In this document: positions 1-11,497 of the stretch, one piece after another
Numbering within the stretch: position 1 is the first letter of the stretch
How the letters are laid out: every line of letters starts with the position of its first letter
NCBI GenBank assembly: GCA_946122785.1
Contig: CAMGYJ010000011.1
Coordinates: 55,230,449 to 55,294,448, forward strand
Length of the DNA stretch: 64,000 nucleotides
Reading direction: 5' to 3'
DNA from: Linum tenue
Lineage: Eukaryota; Streptophyta; Magnoliopsida; Malpighiales; Linaceae
Position numbers and translations under genes: made by a program
Notes under the pieces: generated by a model
Told to the model about the DNA's origin: nothing
Databases searched by the model: none
Seen by the model: only the letters and a program-made list of their open reading frames with translations

Positions 1-2447
1 TTGAACATCAAGTATAAGCGTCGTCTTTCCCTCATAATTTTGGACAATGAAGCTTTCAACGTTGAGAAGATGTCAGCATGACCTGTAGGATCGAACAGCA
101 TTTTAACTCCAATTTTTGTCTGAATTCATAAAATCTTGATGTTGTTCCATACTTCCATTGTTTTGTTAAATTACTACCTGGTGAAGATAACCTGCCAAGT
201 TCTGAGGAAGTCCTTTGTGGAAGAGTGCCTTGAAGTAGCAGATGTTGAAGCTGGGGGGTTCTCTGTTATAAAGCGGTCAAATATAGTGGTTAGGGGAAGA
301 AACTCCCTGCTCGAGGAGCCAACGTGGGAAGATAATGAAAGCTAAACCAACATAAGAACCAAAACCTGGTCGTGGTTGATTGTGTACCGTACCTCCTGCA
401 AGGGTTACAGCTGCAAATCTTGTTTTCTTTTGCTGGGCAGGTTGGTCGGAGACCAGTGCTCTCTTTCCTTTGCGATCCATTGTAAGGACAGAGATAGATA
501 TCCTTAAAGACCCCTCCAACCTACAAACAGACATTGGCTAATATGGTTACTACTTTGCTGATAAATTGAAGAAATAAAAGTAATAGAACGTAAAGTTCCA
601 TTAAGGTGAAAAAGGAAAAATGAACTTGATTCCAGTTGGGACATGGAACGAACTTGGCGGGAGCATTGTATGGAATGGAAGGATCCCAAAGCAACACAGG
701 CAAGTTTGGTGGCCTATTTCAATATTCTATACATTATGTCTACAACATTTACAAAGCTAAATCACCACGCTAGTGACTTCGCTACAGCCTATCACCGACG
801 GACCAAGACCAAATCCCGTCCAAGCACTGTTCTCCTTTTTTTTCTTTGACCAAATCATTAAACAGCCGCAAACAGAACAAATTCAATTGAGGCCGCTGCT
901 GCTTCTTCGACCCCAAGATTACAAATCCATCTCAAGCGACGTCCACTAAATCCAGATTCAATTGTGCCAACGACAATTCCCATCGATCTCCGGCCGACCC
1001 TCTGCTTTTCCGTATCCCTCGATCCCTCTCTTACTCTCTCCCTCTCCCCTTCTTCTTCATCAAATCAAATATAGGAAAAAACAAAGATCTTCAAAATTGA
1101 AACCAAACTGCAGAGAAGAGGAAGTCAGAACATGAAAACCAAATACCGCAAGATATGCAAGCTTGGTGGCCGCTGCAAATATCCTGTGAATTGGTAATCA
1201 AAACTCAGTTGGTACTCTTATGCATTGCTGTCAGAAACCAAACATGGAAAATAAGGCAGGATAGTCCCCCTCTCCATCACCAGTAGATTAATGCATTCAA
1301 GTGGGTGCTGTTACTTTTTTCTATAAACCAAACAGAAAGGTTGCATCTGGTTCGCCCAATTCTTCTGTTTTGGAAACTCATGCTGAACAATAGATTGTAG
1401 GCGGCCTTCAGGGGCGAAAAACATGTGCAACAAATTATAAATTATTGGTCAAAGAGGTGTGGTAACAATTCTTCATACCTGAAGTTGCAGGGACAGGGCT
1501 GAGTAATATTGCAGTCCAAACCAGGGAAAACGGATACACACGGTGGATGGGGTGTTACTCCTATGATTAGTAGCCTCGTTGAAGAACCCAGGGGAGAAAA
1601 ACCTAGGACGAAAGCGCTGGCGAATAATAGACGGTGGAGTCTGAATGCAGTTGTGCCGCAGAATAGGCGGAAGTCTGATACACACTGTCGATGGCCATAG
1701 CACCGAAAATTATAATTGAAGGAGCATTGAAGACAGATCAAGATCGAGTGGAATAACAATGTGAATGGCGGTTAGCAGTAAATGTAGAATTACCTGCGGC
1801 AATAGAATAACGTCCAACGGGGGAACTTGGAACGGGGCAATTGGCGACAGCCGCGCTCACGGAAAGCAATTAACGGGCAGGAAAAGAAGATGAATGTTGA
1901 ACATTTGTTGGGGTTGTACGAAGCCGGTCGATTCCGAATCCATGGCGGGACATGATGCTTGGCCGCTTTGACAGAAACCTATTGACAGGCGTAAAAGAAA
2001 AATGACTCTACATCTACTGGGAGTGCACGAAGTCGGACGGAATTGGCGGTCTCCCGTTTGGATAAGGCCGCAGTCACTGGGGTGGTGGCCGGAATCAGAA
2101 ATACCAATGAACGGGCGCAGGCGGACTAAGTGGCAGGAAATTGGAAGCCGGGCGATTAGGGTTGAATGATGGATGTCGGGAGGAGTTGACGATGCGTACG
2201 ACCAGTAGGAGAAGTAGTTGTGAATTTGGGGAGGCTCCTGCGTTGTATTGGGTGGGAAAAATTGAAGGCGGAGGAAAATTCTATTTGGCGGAGGAAGGAC
2301 TTTTAAAGTGATGACGTGGATGAGTGGGGTTTCACGGAGGCTTACGTGGAGGGGGTAGGATTCTAAAAATGCTTTAAGATTTTTTAAGATATAAAGGAAG
2401 AGATAGGATACATTGCAAGCCAAAGTAGGATACATTGCAAGCTTTGT
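1..2447. other. Unassigned region without a recognisable gene
   Basis: No protein family was recognised here. Open frames exist on the minus strand near 277-534 (a Met-Asp-Arg-Lys-Gly-Lys start) and 1857-2471, and on the plus strand near 136-345, but none matches a family I know and none shows a convincing chain of splice sites. A pyrimidine-rich stretch at about 960-1070 resembles a plant 5' leader on the plus strand, followed by a 22-codon frame at 1132. A 15-bp sequence, aggatacattgcaag, occurs twice at about 2404-2443. The region could hold the end of a gene lying off the left edge or more decayed transposon DNA. Confidence 0.3.
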
Positions 2448-3234
2448 GTGGAGAAGCTTAATGGAAGCCAAAGATTTGTTACAGGAAGGTTTAAGATGGA
2501 GGGTCTCAAATTAGAGTTTGGGAAGACATATGGATCCCCAACAGGGAGGGTTTCTGCCCGGTTCAAGTTCCAACCCAAAATTAACCACTTTCTATGGAGA
2601 ATTAGCCAGAATTTCTTTTACCTGGTTGGAAGCCGGCAGGTATGTAAATCCAAAAAAAGCTGGACCGGGTTGCCCCTTTGTTGGAGACTCCTGAACAAGC
2701 CCTCCCTCGTGAGTGCAGCTGGGGAAGCAGGATTTGGAGGCTGCAGTCTAGAGAAGAAGACTGTTTTGAAGAATTCCCTGATGACAAATTGCAGAGATCC
2801 AGTGCAATTTTTAGGGTTTTTATGGAAGGAGCGAAATAACCACTGCTTCAATAACAATCAGACGGAGGAGGACAAGATCAATCCAAAGAGCTACATGCTG
2901 GGTTCATGATTACCTGAAAGTGCAGAATCAGAGTTGCGAGATGCATGCAAGGTCGTGGTGATAGAAATTGACTGTGAAACTTTGTTAAGAAAGCTGGAGA
3001 ATGAGGAGGTGGATCGCACAGAGCTGGGGGAATACTTTGCGAGGGGATTCTACACGCGAAGAATGAATGGGAATCGATGGCTGCAGGAGGAAGACAAATC
3101 TTTTGGGCTTTTGGACGTCGACAGGCTAACCGGGCTGGGCATATGCTGGCCCATGTAAAGACGGGCTGGGATAATATACTGTATTGGATATCTAAGCCCC
3201 CGGGTATTTTGGTTGATGTATCATTCATCACTAA
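2448..3234 (+). pseudogene. Decayed L1-type LINE, 3' part (zinc-knuckle region and RNase H)
   Basis: The plus frame from 2448 contains a stretch (Pro-Lys-Ile-Asn-His-Phe-Leu-Trp-Arg) typical of the zinc-binding region after plant LINE reverse transcriptases. A Phe-Leu-Trp-Lys-Glu-Arg-Asn block follows near 2815-2850. Downstream are RNase H fragments: Val-Val-Ile-Glu-Ile-Asp-Cys at about 2952-2972, and after a frame change Arg-Gln-Ala-Asn-Arg-Ala-Gly-His near 3120-3145. Reading frames are broken and the reverse transcriptase core is absent or unrecognisable, so this is a dead copy. Its 3' end is interrupted at 3234 by the PIF/Harbinger insertion and then the Helitron. Confidence 0.65.
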
Positions 3235-3857
3235 GGGGTTGTTTGGAGGATGGGATTACAAGTGAATGATTTAGCTAATACATGTAATGGGTAGATTCAG
3301 TCGTTTTTTTGGTTAAATTTGTTGAAGAATACATGTAATACCTTTAAATGGCCCCACCTACAATCACTCAATATGAGTGATTACAAATCTCTACTATAAG
3401 CTGAGATTAGGAATGAGTGATTGTTTGCCCATTTTTATGTTCCATCATTGTCCCTTATAATTTTCAATAATTCCATGACTACCCTCATCAACAACACTCT
3501 CTCACCTCCCACTTATCTGCTCATGTAATTCCTAGAGAAGTAGAAAAATATCAGAGAACTCCTCCCCTGCTCCTCCATTCGACAATAGCACAACCCTAAA
3601 AAAAATCTCCATCCTCGAAATCAAAGGGTTTCAAGCACTACGGAGCCAGACCCAACTCTCGTCGTTGAAAATCCTAGACAATAGCCCGACCTAACTCTTG
3701 CCGCTGGAGACTTGTCGGAACCGAACTCGACGCCGAGAATTGAAGGAGAAGTCGAACAGGTATGTCCCCAGTTTTAAACACTACCCATCTATTATTTCTC
3801 GTGTTGGGTACCATCTCTATTCCCTGGTTTGACAACCTTTTTGTCTAGCTGTAGATC

Positions 3858-5242
3858 ATGGCAAGGTGCCCAAGACAAAGGAAGAAGGCAATCATAGCCG
3901 CTGTTTCTATGTACTTGGAGCTCCTGTTCAATTTTATGAAACTTGTTATGCAATATTATGAAGCTGTTGAATCTGAACGTTTGGAAAGCATAGACCAGGG
4001 AACTGCTTGGGAGACACCAATTGCTAGACAGCTAGCTAGGAATTCGTTCATGAGATGTATCGTTTCCCACGGTGATATATCTTGCACTATGCTTGTTAGG
4101 ATGAACTGTAGGACATTTCAGAAACTTTGTCATCTTCTTAGAGATGTGGGAGGTCTTAGGAGTAGTTGTTACCTTGAAATAGATGAGATGGTTGCCATCT
4201 TCCTTTACACCATAGCCCATAACGAAAAGAATCGTCAGCTCCAAGTTACCTTTCGTCGTTCAGGGGAAACGATTTGTAGGGTCATTAAAACTGTTCTACA
4301 TTCGGTTTTGAAACTGCATTCTGTTTTACTACGGAAACCGAAGCCTGTTCTAGAGAATTCAGATGATCCCAAATGGAAGTACTTCAAGGTATATGGTCTA
4401 TTACATGTGTGCATATTTTGTTTCTGAATTTTGTAAACTTTTAAACTTTCTGTGTTTTTTTTTCCTTTTCTTATAGAATTGTCTTGGCGCACTTGATGGT
4501 ACAATAGTGGAGGTACGTGCTACAAAAGAGAATCAAGAAAGGTACCATACTCGCAAGGGAACGATTGGAATGAATGTCCTGGGAGTTGTTGATCAGAACA
4601 TGGAATTCATTTACTGCTTGGCGGGCTGGGAAGGGTCTGCTCATGATGGGAGGGTCTTGAGAGACGCCCTTATTAGACCAAATGGTTTGAAGGTTCCTAG
4701 AGGTATGTCTGCTTTATTTATAGTGTTTGACTTGTAGAAAATTATTCATGACTAAATCAATTTTGTTAATGCCTATTGTTGGAAATGCAGGTTTCTATTA
4801 CTTATGCGATGCTGGATACAGCAACTGTGAGGGGTTCTTGTCGCCATTTCGAGGTCAACGTTATCACCTAAAAGATTGGGATGGGAGACGACCAAGAACC
4901 CCTGAAGAAATATTTAATATGAGACATTCAACAGCAAGAAATAGTGTAGAAAGAGCATTTGGCATACTGAAAATGCGCTGGGCAATTTTGAGAGATACCA
5001 CTTGGTTTTCTGCCAAGATGGTTACAAAAATAGTCAATGCGTGCTGTCTGTTGCACAACTTCATACGTGGAGAGGTGGGTGCTGATGTGTTCGAGAGGTT
5101 GTATGTTGATGAAGATGAAGACGATGAACCAGATGTGGATGAAGAGCTTATACTTCATATCCAGCCTTCAATGGAGTGGTCAGATTTTAGACAAAAATTG
5201 GCACAAGATATGTGGAATGCTAGGCCATGGGCTGGTAACTGA
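3858..5242 (+). CDS. PIF/Harbinger transposase (HARBI1-like DDE nuclease)
   Basis: Three exons, 3858-4388, 4477-4702 and 4791-5242, with gt..ag introns, give 402 residues. Exon 1 carries the helical N-terminal region seen in plant 'nuclease HARBI1' transposases. Exon 2 opens with Gly-Ala-Leu-Asp-Gly (catalytic Asp about residue 184). Exon 3 begins with Phe-Tyr-Tyr-Leu-Cys-Asp-Ala-Gly-Tyr (second Asp about 259) and has Ser-Val-Glu-Arg-Ala-Phe-Gly (Glu about 306). The 46-residue gap between the second Asp and the Glu suits the DDE_Tnp_4 fold. All three catalytic residues are present and no stop breaks the joined frame. The family cuts and pastes the element at TIRs, working with the Myb-like protein encoded downstream. 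Confidence 0.9.
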
Positions 5243-5600
5243 TAAGGGGTTATGTACTCCCCTCTTTTGTTATGTAGATGGCAATAGGGATGCTGTACTC
5301 CCCTCTTTTGTTTGGTTAATGCCATTACTCCTTCTTCTGTACTCCAATTTATGGTTATTATGTCAGAATGATAGTGCTTTTCAATTTATTGGTTATGTAC
5401 TTATGTCTGTCAAATGACTTGTGTCATCATTTATTACGAAAGGTTGCCATAAGTATTTGAACTAGTAGTTCAGGGTTGGTGTTTGGTTGTTGGTCGAAAT
5501 CAATGTTGTGGCATTTTTTCTTCTATTTAACTGGTACTGCAAAGCTTGTTATACCAGTAGAGAAAAGGTTTGTTCCTTCTGCTGTTTTTGCTTTGTTCCT

Positions 5601-5830
5601 TCTGCAAAAACAGAACCTTTAGTAATAGTTCTGCATTTCCCTTCTGCTGTTATTGCTTTTGTTCCTCCTGTTGTTTATGCTTTGTTCCCCTACTGTTGGT
5701 TTATGCTTTATTCCTTCTGCAAAAACAGAACCTTCAGTAATAGTTCTGCATTTCCCATCCAGCGGTTATTGATTTTGTTCCTCCTGTTGTTTATGCTTTG
5801 TTCCACTCATGCTGGTTTATGCTTTAGAGA
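5601..5830 (+). repeat. Two tandem copies of an approximately 115-bp unit inside the PIF element
   Basis: The unit beginning tctgcaaaaacagaacct at 5601 recurs at 5716. Both copies continue through a run rich in ttgttcctcctgttgtttatgc. It lies between the transposase and the Myb-like gene, so it may be spacer or promoter sequence for the latter. A weaker third partial copy may follow near 5855-5960. Confidence 0.7.
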
Positions 5831-5993
5831 AATGAGCACCAAACTACATCAGTAGCAGGTTCCTTTATAAATTGTTCTATACTTCCCTTGAGAAAATAGA
5901 ACCTTTACTAGAAGCTTTGTTTTCCCCTACTACTAGTTTACGCTTTGTTCCATTCTGCAGGTCTTGGTGCTAACCATATTGAACATCTAAGGT

Positions 5994-7104
5994 ATGGCAG
6001 CTAACCAGGATGTTAATGACGAGGTTAATGGTGAGGTTAATGGTGAGGTTAATGATGCTGGACAACAGAGGCTAAGGGAGTACAAGTCCTGGTCAGAGAC
6101 TCATGATGTAGTGTTCATCGACTGCCTACTGGACTTGGTTCAGTCTAGGGAGGTGGAGTCAGGAAACCTGAAGAACGGGGGATTCAAGAAGCTGGAGGTT
6201 ATGATGAGGAAGAGGATTCCGGGTTTCAATCTGAATGTCAGGTCACGACATCGCTGGTTCAAGAACAAGTACAACGCCATATATGATGTCCAAAATGGAA
6301 GTTGTAGTGGGTTTGGTTGGGATGAGTCGAAAAAGATGATTGTTGCTGATGATGATGTTTTCAAGGATTGGGTTAAGGTATTTTTTGGTCTTATAATCAC
6401 TCTGCTGTTCTTTCTTATACTTGCTAGATTTCCCCACTAGTTATAAATGCTGGTTTACAATTTTTGACTTTTTTTGCTGATTTGCTGGGTTTGGTAACTG
6501 GATGCAGACCCATCCAGCGTTTTCTGGACTCAACAGCAAGGCCTTTGTCTATTTCGACCAGCTTAGCAGAATCTTTGGTAAGGATAGAGCAGTGGGAAGT
6601 CAAGCAGGTTCTGCAGCTGATATGGAAGTAGAGGGTCGTGTTAGAAGAGCTTTCACTGAGGAACCCATGATGTATGATGATGAAACTTGTCAACGTGTCT
6701 TAGAGGAGATGATAAATGAAGGTGTTAACCATAGAGAGTTGCTTGATGAACCAGAAACAGGTCGTAGTAAGACAACTAATGTAGCTGGAGGTAACAAGAG
6801 GTCAAAGACCGATAAAAGTTCTACGAGTCATGTTGTGGCTGCTGAGATCGAGAAAATGCGTCCTCTAATGGAGAAGGCTAGCACGAACATTGAGAGGATG
6901 GCGAATAGCTTTTGCCATGAAGATCCATTGATGATTAGGAGAGGAAGTCTGTTTGAGGAGCTGTCTAATGTTGAAGGTTTGACACAGGATCAAGTGCTTT
7001 CAGCTGCTATGATCCTTGTCAAGGACGATAGGATTGCCCAGCTCTACTACCAACTGCCCACAGATGAAAAAAAGCTTCACTTTCTACTTGGTCTCATCAA
7101 CTAA
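5994..7104 (+). CDS. Myb/SANT-like DNA-binding protein (PIF/Harbinger ORF1)
   Basis: Two exons, 5994-6377 and 6508-7104, joined by a gt..ag intron, encode 326 residues. After a repetitive acidic start (repeated Asn-Gly-Glu-Val), residues about 30-128 form a Myb/SANT-like domain: Trp-Ser-Glu-Thr-His-Asp, then Arg-Ser-Arg-His-Arg-Trp-Phe-Lys-Asn-Lys-Tyr, ending near Phe-Lys-Asp-Trp-Val-Lys. The C-terminal half is acidic and helical. Plant PIF/Harbinger elements pair such a protein with the transposase. It binds near the element ends and helps bring transposase to DNA or into the nucleus. The ATG at 5994 is the first in frame. Both exons are open, which supports an intact element. Confidence 0.85.
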
Positions 7105-7546
7105 TATAGCTAGCCTATCTAAGATGTTTAGAGGTGTATGGTCGGATTATGAATGTCTAAGTTGAGAGTGGGAGCACTGCATATTTTGAATCTCCACTCC
7201 ATATTTTGTAGCCATGGGATATAATGGCTTGTTATCCTAGTTCTGTTATGCAAATGTGTACTGACTTATGTTATGCTATAAGTTCTTACTAATATATGTT
7301 GTTACTGGTTTTTCACAACCATGTTGTTGTTATGCTATATGTTGTTGTTGTTACTGGTTTTTCACAACAAGCTTCATTTTGTTGCTGGTTTTTTGACATC
7401 TGTGTCTAGATGCTGGTTTTTTACATCAGTAACAATTGCATTTCAATAACAAACTTCATTTAGTACATCTCATTACTTGCATTACAAAAGACAACAACAT
7501 AACCATAATGATAATTCAAAATACATAAGCCCAAAGTTCACATGAA

Positions 7547-8175
7547 TTACTCTGAAGCATTAGGTCCTAACACAATGGACTCTAGAAAACTCAGCCTAGC
7601 TCTAATCCTATCGAGTTGCTCTTTCATCGCTGTGGAAACATCTTGTTCTGGGCAATCTATATTTTCCAGTTGCAACCTTCCCACCATCATTTGAGAAAGA
7701 ATTGATTCTTGCAGTTCAGTTGTCCGTTCCTTGAGGACCTCGTTCTCTTCCCTCAAACGTGCATTATCCATCTTCAACCCATTAATTAAGACTTCATACT
7801 TATGTTTCTCCTTCTCAATTGCCACCTGTATATCGTGCCATACAAAAAATCGACAAGCGCTCTCCGGCTTCAAACGTGAAAGGACCAATTAGCTAAGCAA
7901 GCCATAGTCGAAACCAAGTGAAGCACAACGAATCTGGAACCACAAATCTAATCAACCCAGGAAATTACCTGCTTGGGATTCCATTTAGGGCAGCCGAAGA
8001 ACTTCCGATTCGGATTACCAGGCGTATGAGATGTTCTGAGGACTGCAATAGATCCACACAGACATTTGACAGAAATCTCTTCCTCATTCTCGCCTGGATG
8101 TTGTCGGCTTTGACGCGAGGAGCGCATTTGCTGCATAAGTCTGGATTCTCGATGGTGAAAATGTGCTCCCTTCAA
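7547..8175 (-). CDS. GRF-type zinc finger plus coiled-coil protein carried antisense in the PIF element
   Basis: Exon 1 (7969-8175) and exon 2 (7547-7867), joined by a gt..ag intron, give about 175 residues. Exon 1 encodes Lys-Cys-Leu-Cys-Gly-Ser then Arg-Lys-Phe-Phe-Gly-Cys-Pro-Lys-Trp, the CxC...FxxC part of a GRF zinc finger. Exon 2 continues with Cys-Arg-Phe-Phe-Val-Trp-His-Asp, supplying the last Cys, and then a long Glu/Lys/Leu-rich coiled coil. It resembles the short plant 'At4g04775-like' proteins. An internal Met 13 codons in could be the true start. It is transcribed towards the Myb-like gene from just inside the right TIR. Its role in transposition is unknown; it may be a captured host gene or a normal third gene of this lineage. 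Confidence 0.75.
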
Positions 8176-8473
8176 TTGTTGTTCTTCTCTCGCAAAGAAA
8201 GAACTTCTCTTTTCTTCTCACTGTAGGGGCTTCTGGTTTGCCCACTGAAAGTGAAACAAATGAAGAGAAGAAAGAAGCCATATAAAGTGAAGGGCAATTG
8301 TGACTTTATGTGCTTAAAAGTATTTTATTTTTTTCTATACAAAAAAGTGCAATCCCATATTCCAAACAAAGTATTTCTCAAATTCATATATTGATCCAAT
8401 ACATCTACTTCTAATACATCAATTGAAGAAATGTATCAATTGTGAGAATCACATCCTCCAAACAACCCCTAAA

Positions 8474-11284
8474 TCATCACTTCATCACTAAATAATATAA
8501 AGCGCTTTCTCTGGGAAAGCTTCCCCGCAAACTTCGTAGGTGATTTTTTCATTTTTCTTTTTTCTTCAAAAATATTAAAACTCTTTTGGATAGCGCCTCT
8601 TTCTTTCGGAATCGTCGTCTCCGTTCGTCTCTGTTGAAGCCAATGGCCTCCTTCCCCCCAAATCTGCAGTAACTTCCATCCCCTTCAGTATTCTCATCGC
8701 ACACACCAATAACATAATCCACAATAGACTTTTTGCCAGCGCACCAGGCTTTTGATAGCGCACACACACCAACCAGCGTTACGACGACACCCCTCCCCAA
8801 ATCTTTATTCCTCTCATTCGTCCAGCGAGATTTTCATTCCCAGATATGCAAACATCTTTCGTTCACTACTCTCCAGTTATATCTTTCGGTGTTGGAGCCT
8901 TTTCATATTACATTGTCTTTCTGACGGGGATTCGACTTCTCTCTGCAAACAGAGGCCGGAACCATCTATTAGCCCCAATTTCACTGGCGATTTTGCTTAG
9001 TTGTTTCACTTCTAGCGGAGATTCCACTACTCCAATCAGACACAATTCTCTTCCATCAATTTATCCAAGTTCAACGTCAATTCTGGGGTGCCAGTCATAT
9101 TTCATTGGGGAATCGACTGCTCTTACTACTAAGATGTGGTCACCGTCGCTTCGCCCCTTATTACCCTGTCAATTCCTGCCCGCTAAGCAAAATTCCACAG
9201 ATGATTCGCATTTACCAACCACATGAAGGCCGCCTTTCACCCATGAAAAAAAGGCCGCCTTTCAATCCCAGATAGTACGTCTTTCTTGCCTTCCTAAATA
9301 TCTTTATGCAATTTCCTCTCAACTCTTTTGCGTTTCTCATGATTTGTTTTCTTCGTTTATGATGTTGCTCTAATATTGGATTTAAATGTAGCCACCCTTT
9401 GTGCAGAGTACCATGTGGGATCCATGCACGAAAATCATAACCAGTATTGTGATCTTTCATTATGGTATTTGAATTCACTTAGATACTTGCCTATTCCTCT
9501 TTATATTATATTATGTTCGATTGAATATGTTTTCTCAGGTTTCAAATTGGGATTATTGAGTAGTTTCTTTCTTCATTGTACCTCTGCAGCATCCATCATG
9601 TTGCCTGCTTAGATTGGGTCGGGCAAATTAGGGGTGGGCATTCGGTCGGTTCGGTTCAAACCGAACCAAAATAATGTATACCGGGTTTCCGAGTTCCATC
9701 AAACTTCAAACCGAATTCGAACCGAATTATAATTCGGTTCGGTCGGTTCAAACCGAATTATAATTCGGTTCGGTTTTGTATGAAAAACCGAACTTGTGAG
9801 GTTAGCTTGTATTTTTTCTATTTTAAATTATTTTTCACCCATAATGTAAACAATAAATATGCAATTAAATGCATCATCAATGATAAAATCAAACATTTCA
9901 ACACATAAGTCATAAAACACTAACATAATTCAAATATTTAAGTCTCATAATAAGTACAAACATAAAAATCCACCATTTGGAACTTGCAATTATAGTAATT
10001 CGGAAAATCGGTTCGGAATTCGGAAATTCGGTTCGGTCGAAAGGACCTTGATTTCCGAAATATACCATTTACTCTTCCGAATTCCGAACCGAATTAATGT
10101 TATTCGGTTTCGGTTCGGTTTGAATTCGGTTCGGTTAGGTTCGGTTTTACCGAACCGTATGCCCACCCCTAGGGCAAATAGAGCCGACCTCAGATTTAAC
10201 AAACTTTTCTAATTATTGTCGGATCAAACTGTCCTCATTATCCAACCTTGCTATACTTTCCTTTGCAGTAGTAGGGTCTTTTTCCCCCTGCTCTTATTTT
10301 TAGCCATATCTCTTAAAGTAGTAACTTTTGCTCTCTTTCTTCCTTTCCCCTCATTTTGCTGCTTATTTTTTCTATCTTTTTATGCTCTTTTTTGTCTCCG
10401 ATTACTGCAACTACACGGGCCAGTGTTCGACATAAGGTTACAGTTCTTACTCCCTCAGTTTTCAGGTTAGGTTTTATCATATTCAGAAGCTTTTCATCTT
10501 AAATGTAGTTCATTCAATGCTTTGAGAGTATCTGAGTTGGCTGTGACAAAGCTTCCAACTGTGTTTCATTATATTGCTACCATGGATTTCAATCTTCATT
10601 TCATCCACGTGACACCCTAGGTAACCTAATTACTCTAATACTCACCATAACAATGGTGTATTGATGCTTCATAGCTAAACATGCTACTGATATCTCTGAC
10701 ACCACCATTTTACATAAGATCCCAAACAATAAGTCCTGGAGTTTAGTAGAAAGCACAATTTTGATTCAAATGCCAACATAGTGGAACCATGTTCATCCTT
10801 GCTTGGCGTTAAGAAATTTACCATGTTCAACCTTATGTCATTTTGCAGATCTGTGTCGATTGAAGGCATATGTACCTCTTGGTAGTATCTATGATTCCCT
10901 TACAGGATGCAACTCAAAAACTTCAACATAACCTTTTTCCAGCCTCACCTACTACTCACGCAAGCCAATTCTTCGCGGAAACTAGAACAATAGCTTTCAG
11001 CTAAGTGTATGTAGTTATAAATAAGTTCTGATGGTGTAACGTAATGAATCATCAGTACCCAAACAATGTGAATAATATTTGGTTGTTTTATGAATATATA
11101 TTTGGTTGTTTTATTTTGGTGTAAAATACACTTGCCAGTCACAAACAAAGATTCCTTTTAATGTATTTGAAAAAATTTGTAGCACATGCAACGCAAGACA
11201 AGTAAACAAATTATACAAATAACACAATCACAAACAAATTCCTTGCACATTTCACACCCGGCCAAAGGCCGGGCACCAAGCTAG
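8474..11284 (+). mobile_element. Helitron 1 (non-autonomous, about 2.8 kb including a nested hAT)
   Basis: The 3' end is diagnostic. A perfect 7-bp stem hairpin (cccggcc aaa ggccggg, 11257-11273) is followed 7 bases later by the terminal ctag (11281-11284) and a flanking t. The 5' end is placed at 8474, where an A is followed by tcatcacttcatcactaaat and then aatataaagcg, in keeping with TC-start, AT-rich Helitron ends. This gives the expected A^T target (8473 and 11285). No Rep/helicase frame is present. Interior sequence at 8540-9230 and 10190-11200 contains no gene I recognise and may be captured host fragments. The 3' end is secure; the 5' end is less certain. Confidence 0.7.
9629..10171. 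mobile_element. hAT-type miniature element A (543 bp) nested in Helitron 1
   Basis: The ends are tagggg tgggca at 9629-9640 and its exact inverse at 10160-10171. They are flanked by a perfect 8-bp target duplication, gggcaaat (9621-9628 and 10172-10179), the hAT hallmark. Subterminal regions are arrays of the heptamer-like motif ttcggtt/aaccgaa; the core is AT-rich and non-coding. The 5' TAGGG start resembles Ac/Tip100-type ends. No transposase is encoded, so mobilisation would need a source elsewhere. Confidence 0.92.
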
Positions 11285-11497
11285 TTACAAAAAATACTGT
11301 ATTAATTCTGTAGACATATATGTATATAACTTTTCTAGTTAATGGAGAATGCTGGGTTCTATCAAAATTTTCTGGGCTTTGATGTTTTGACCTCTATTAA
11401 AGGCGGTATGGTGTTCCCGGAGGCATTTAATGGGGATCTTAGTGGAGGCCCCTAAAGGATAAATAGGCGAACTGAATATTATGTTTTGTCTCGCTCC

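Larger units (their letters stand above)
3235..8469 (+). mobile_element. Complete PIF/Harbinger DNA transposon (5235 bp)
   Basis: The terminal inverted repeat ggggttgtttggaggatg is perfect over 18 bp at 3235-3252 and in inverse orientation at 8452-8469. It continues as gatt after one mismatch. Both ends are flanked by the 3-bp target duplication taa (3232-3234 and 8470-8472), the normal target of this superfamily. Inside are a DDE transposase gene, a Myb/SANT-like gene and an antisense GRF zinc-finger gene, all apparently open. The element therefore looks autonomous and fairly young. It sits at the 3' end of the LINE relic and one base from the Helitron start. Confidence 0.93.

Noticed and set aside
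277..534. Minus-strand frame beginning Met-Asp-Arg-Lys-Gly-Lys
   Set aside because: No recognised family, no supported splice partners in the window, and similar-sized random frames are common here. Left as unassigned.
4727..4790. Upstream Met extension of transposase exon 3
   Set aside because: This is intron sequence ending in tgcag; the conserved protein resumes at 4791 in phase with exon 2.
11481..11497. ATG at 11481 as the start of a LINE protein
   Set aside because: It lies upstream of the insertion point inside the host target sequence; the LINE starts at about 11498.
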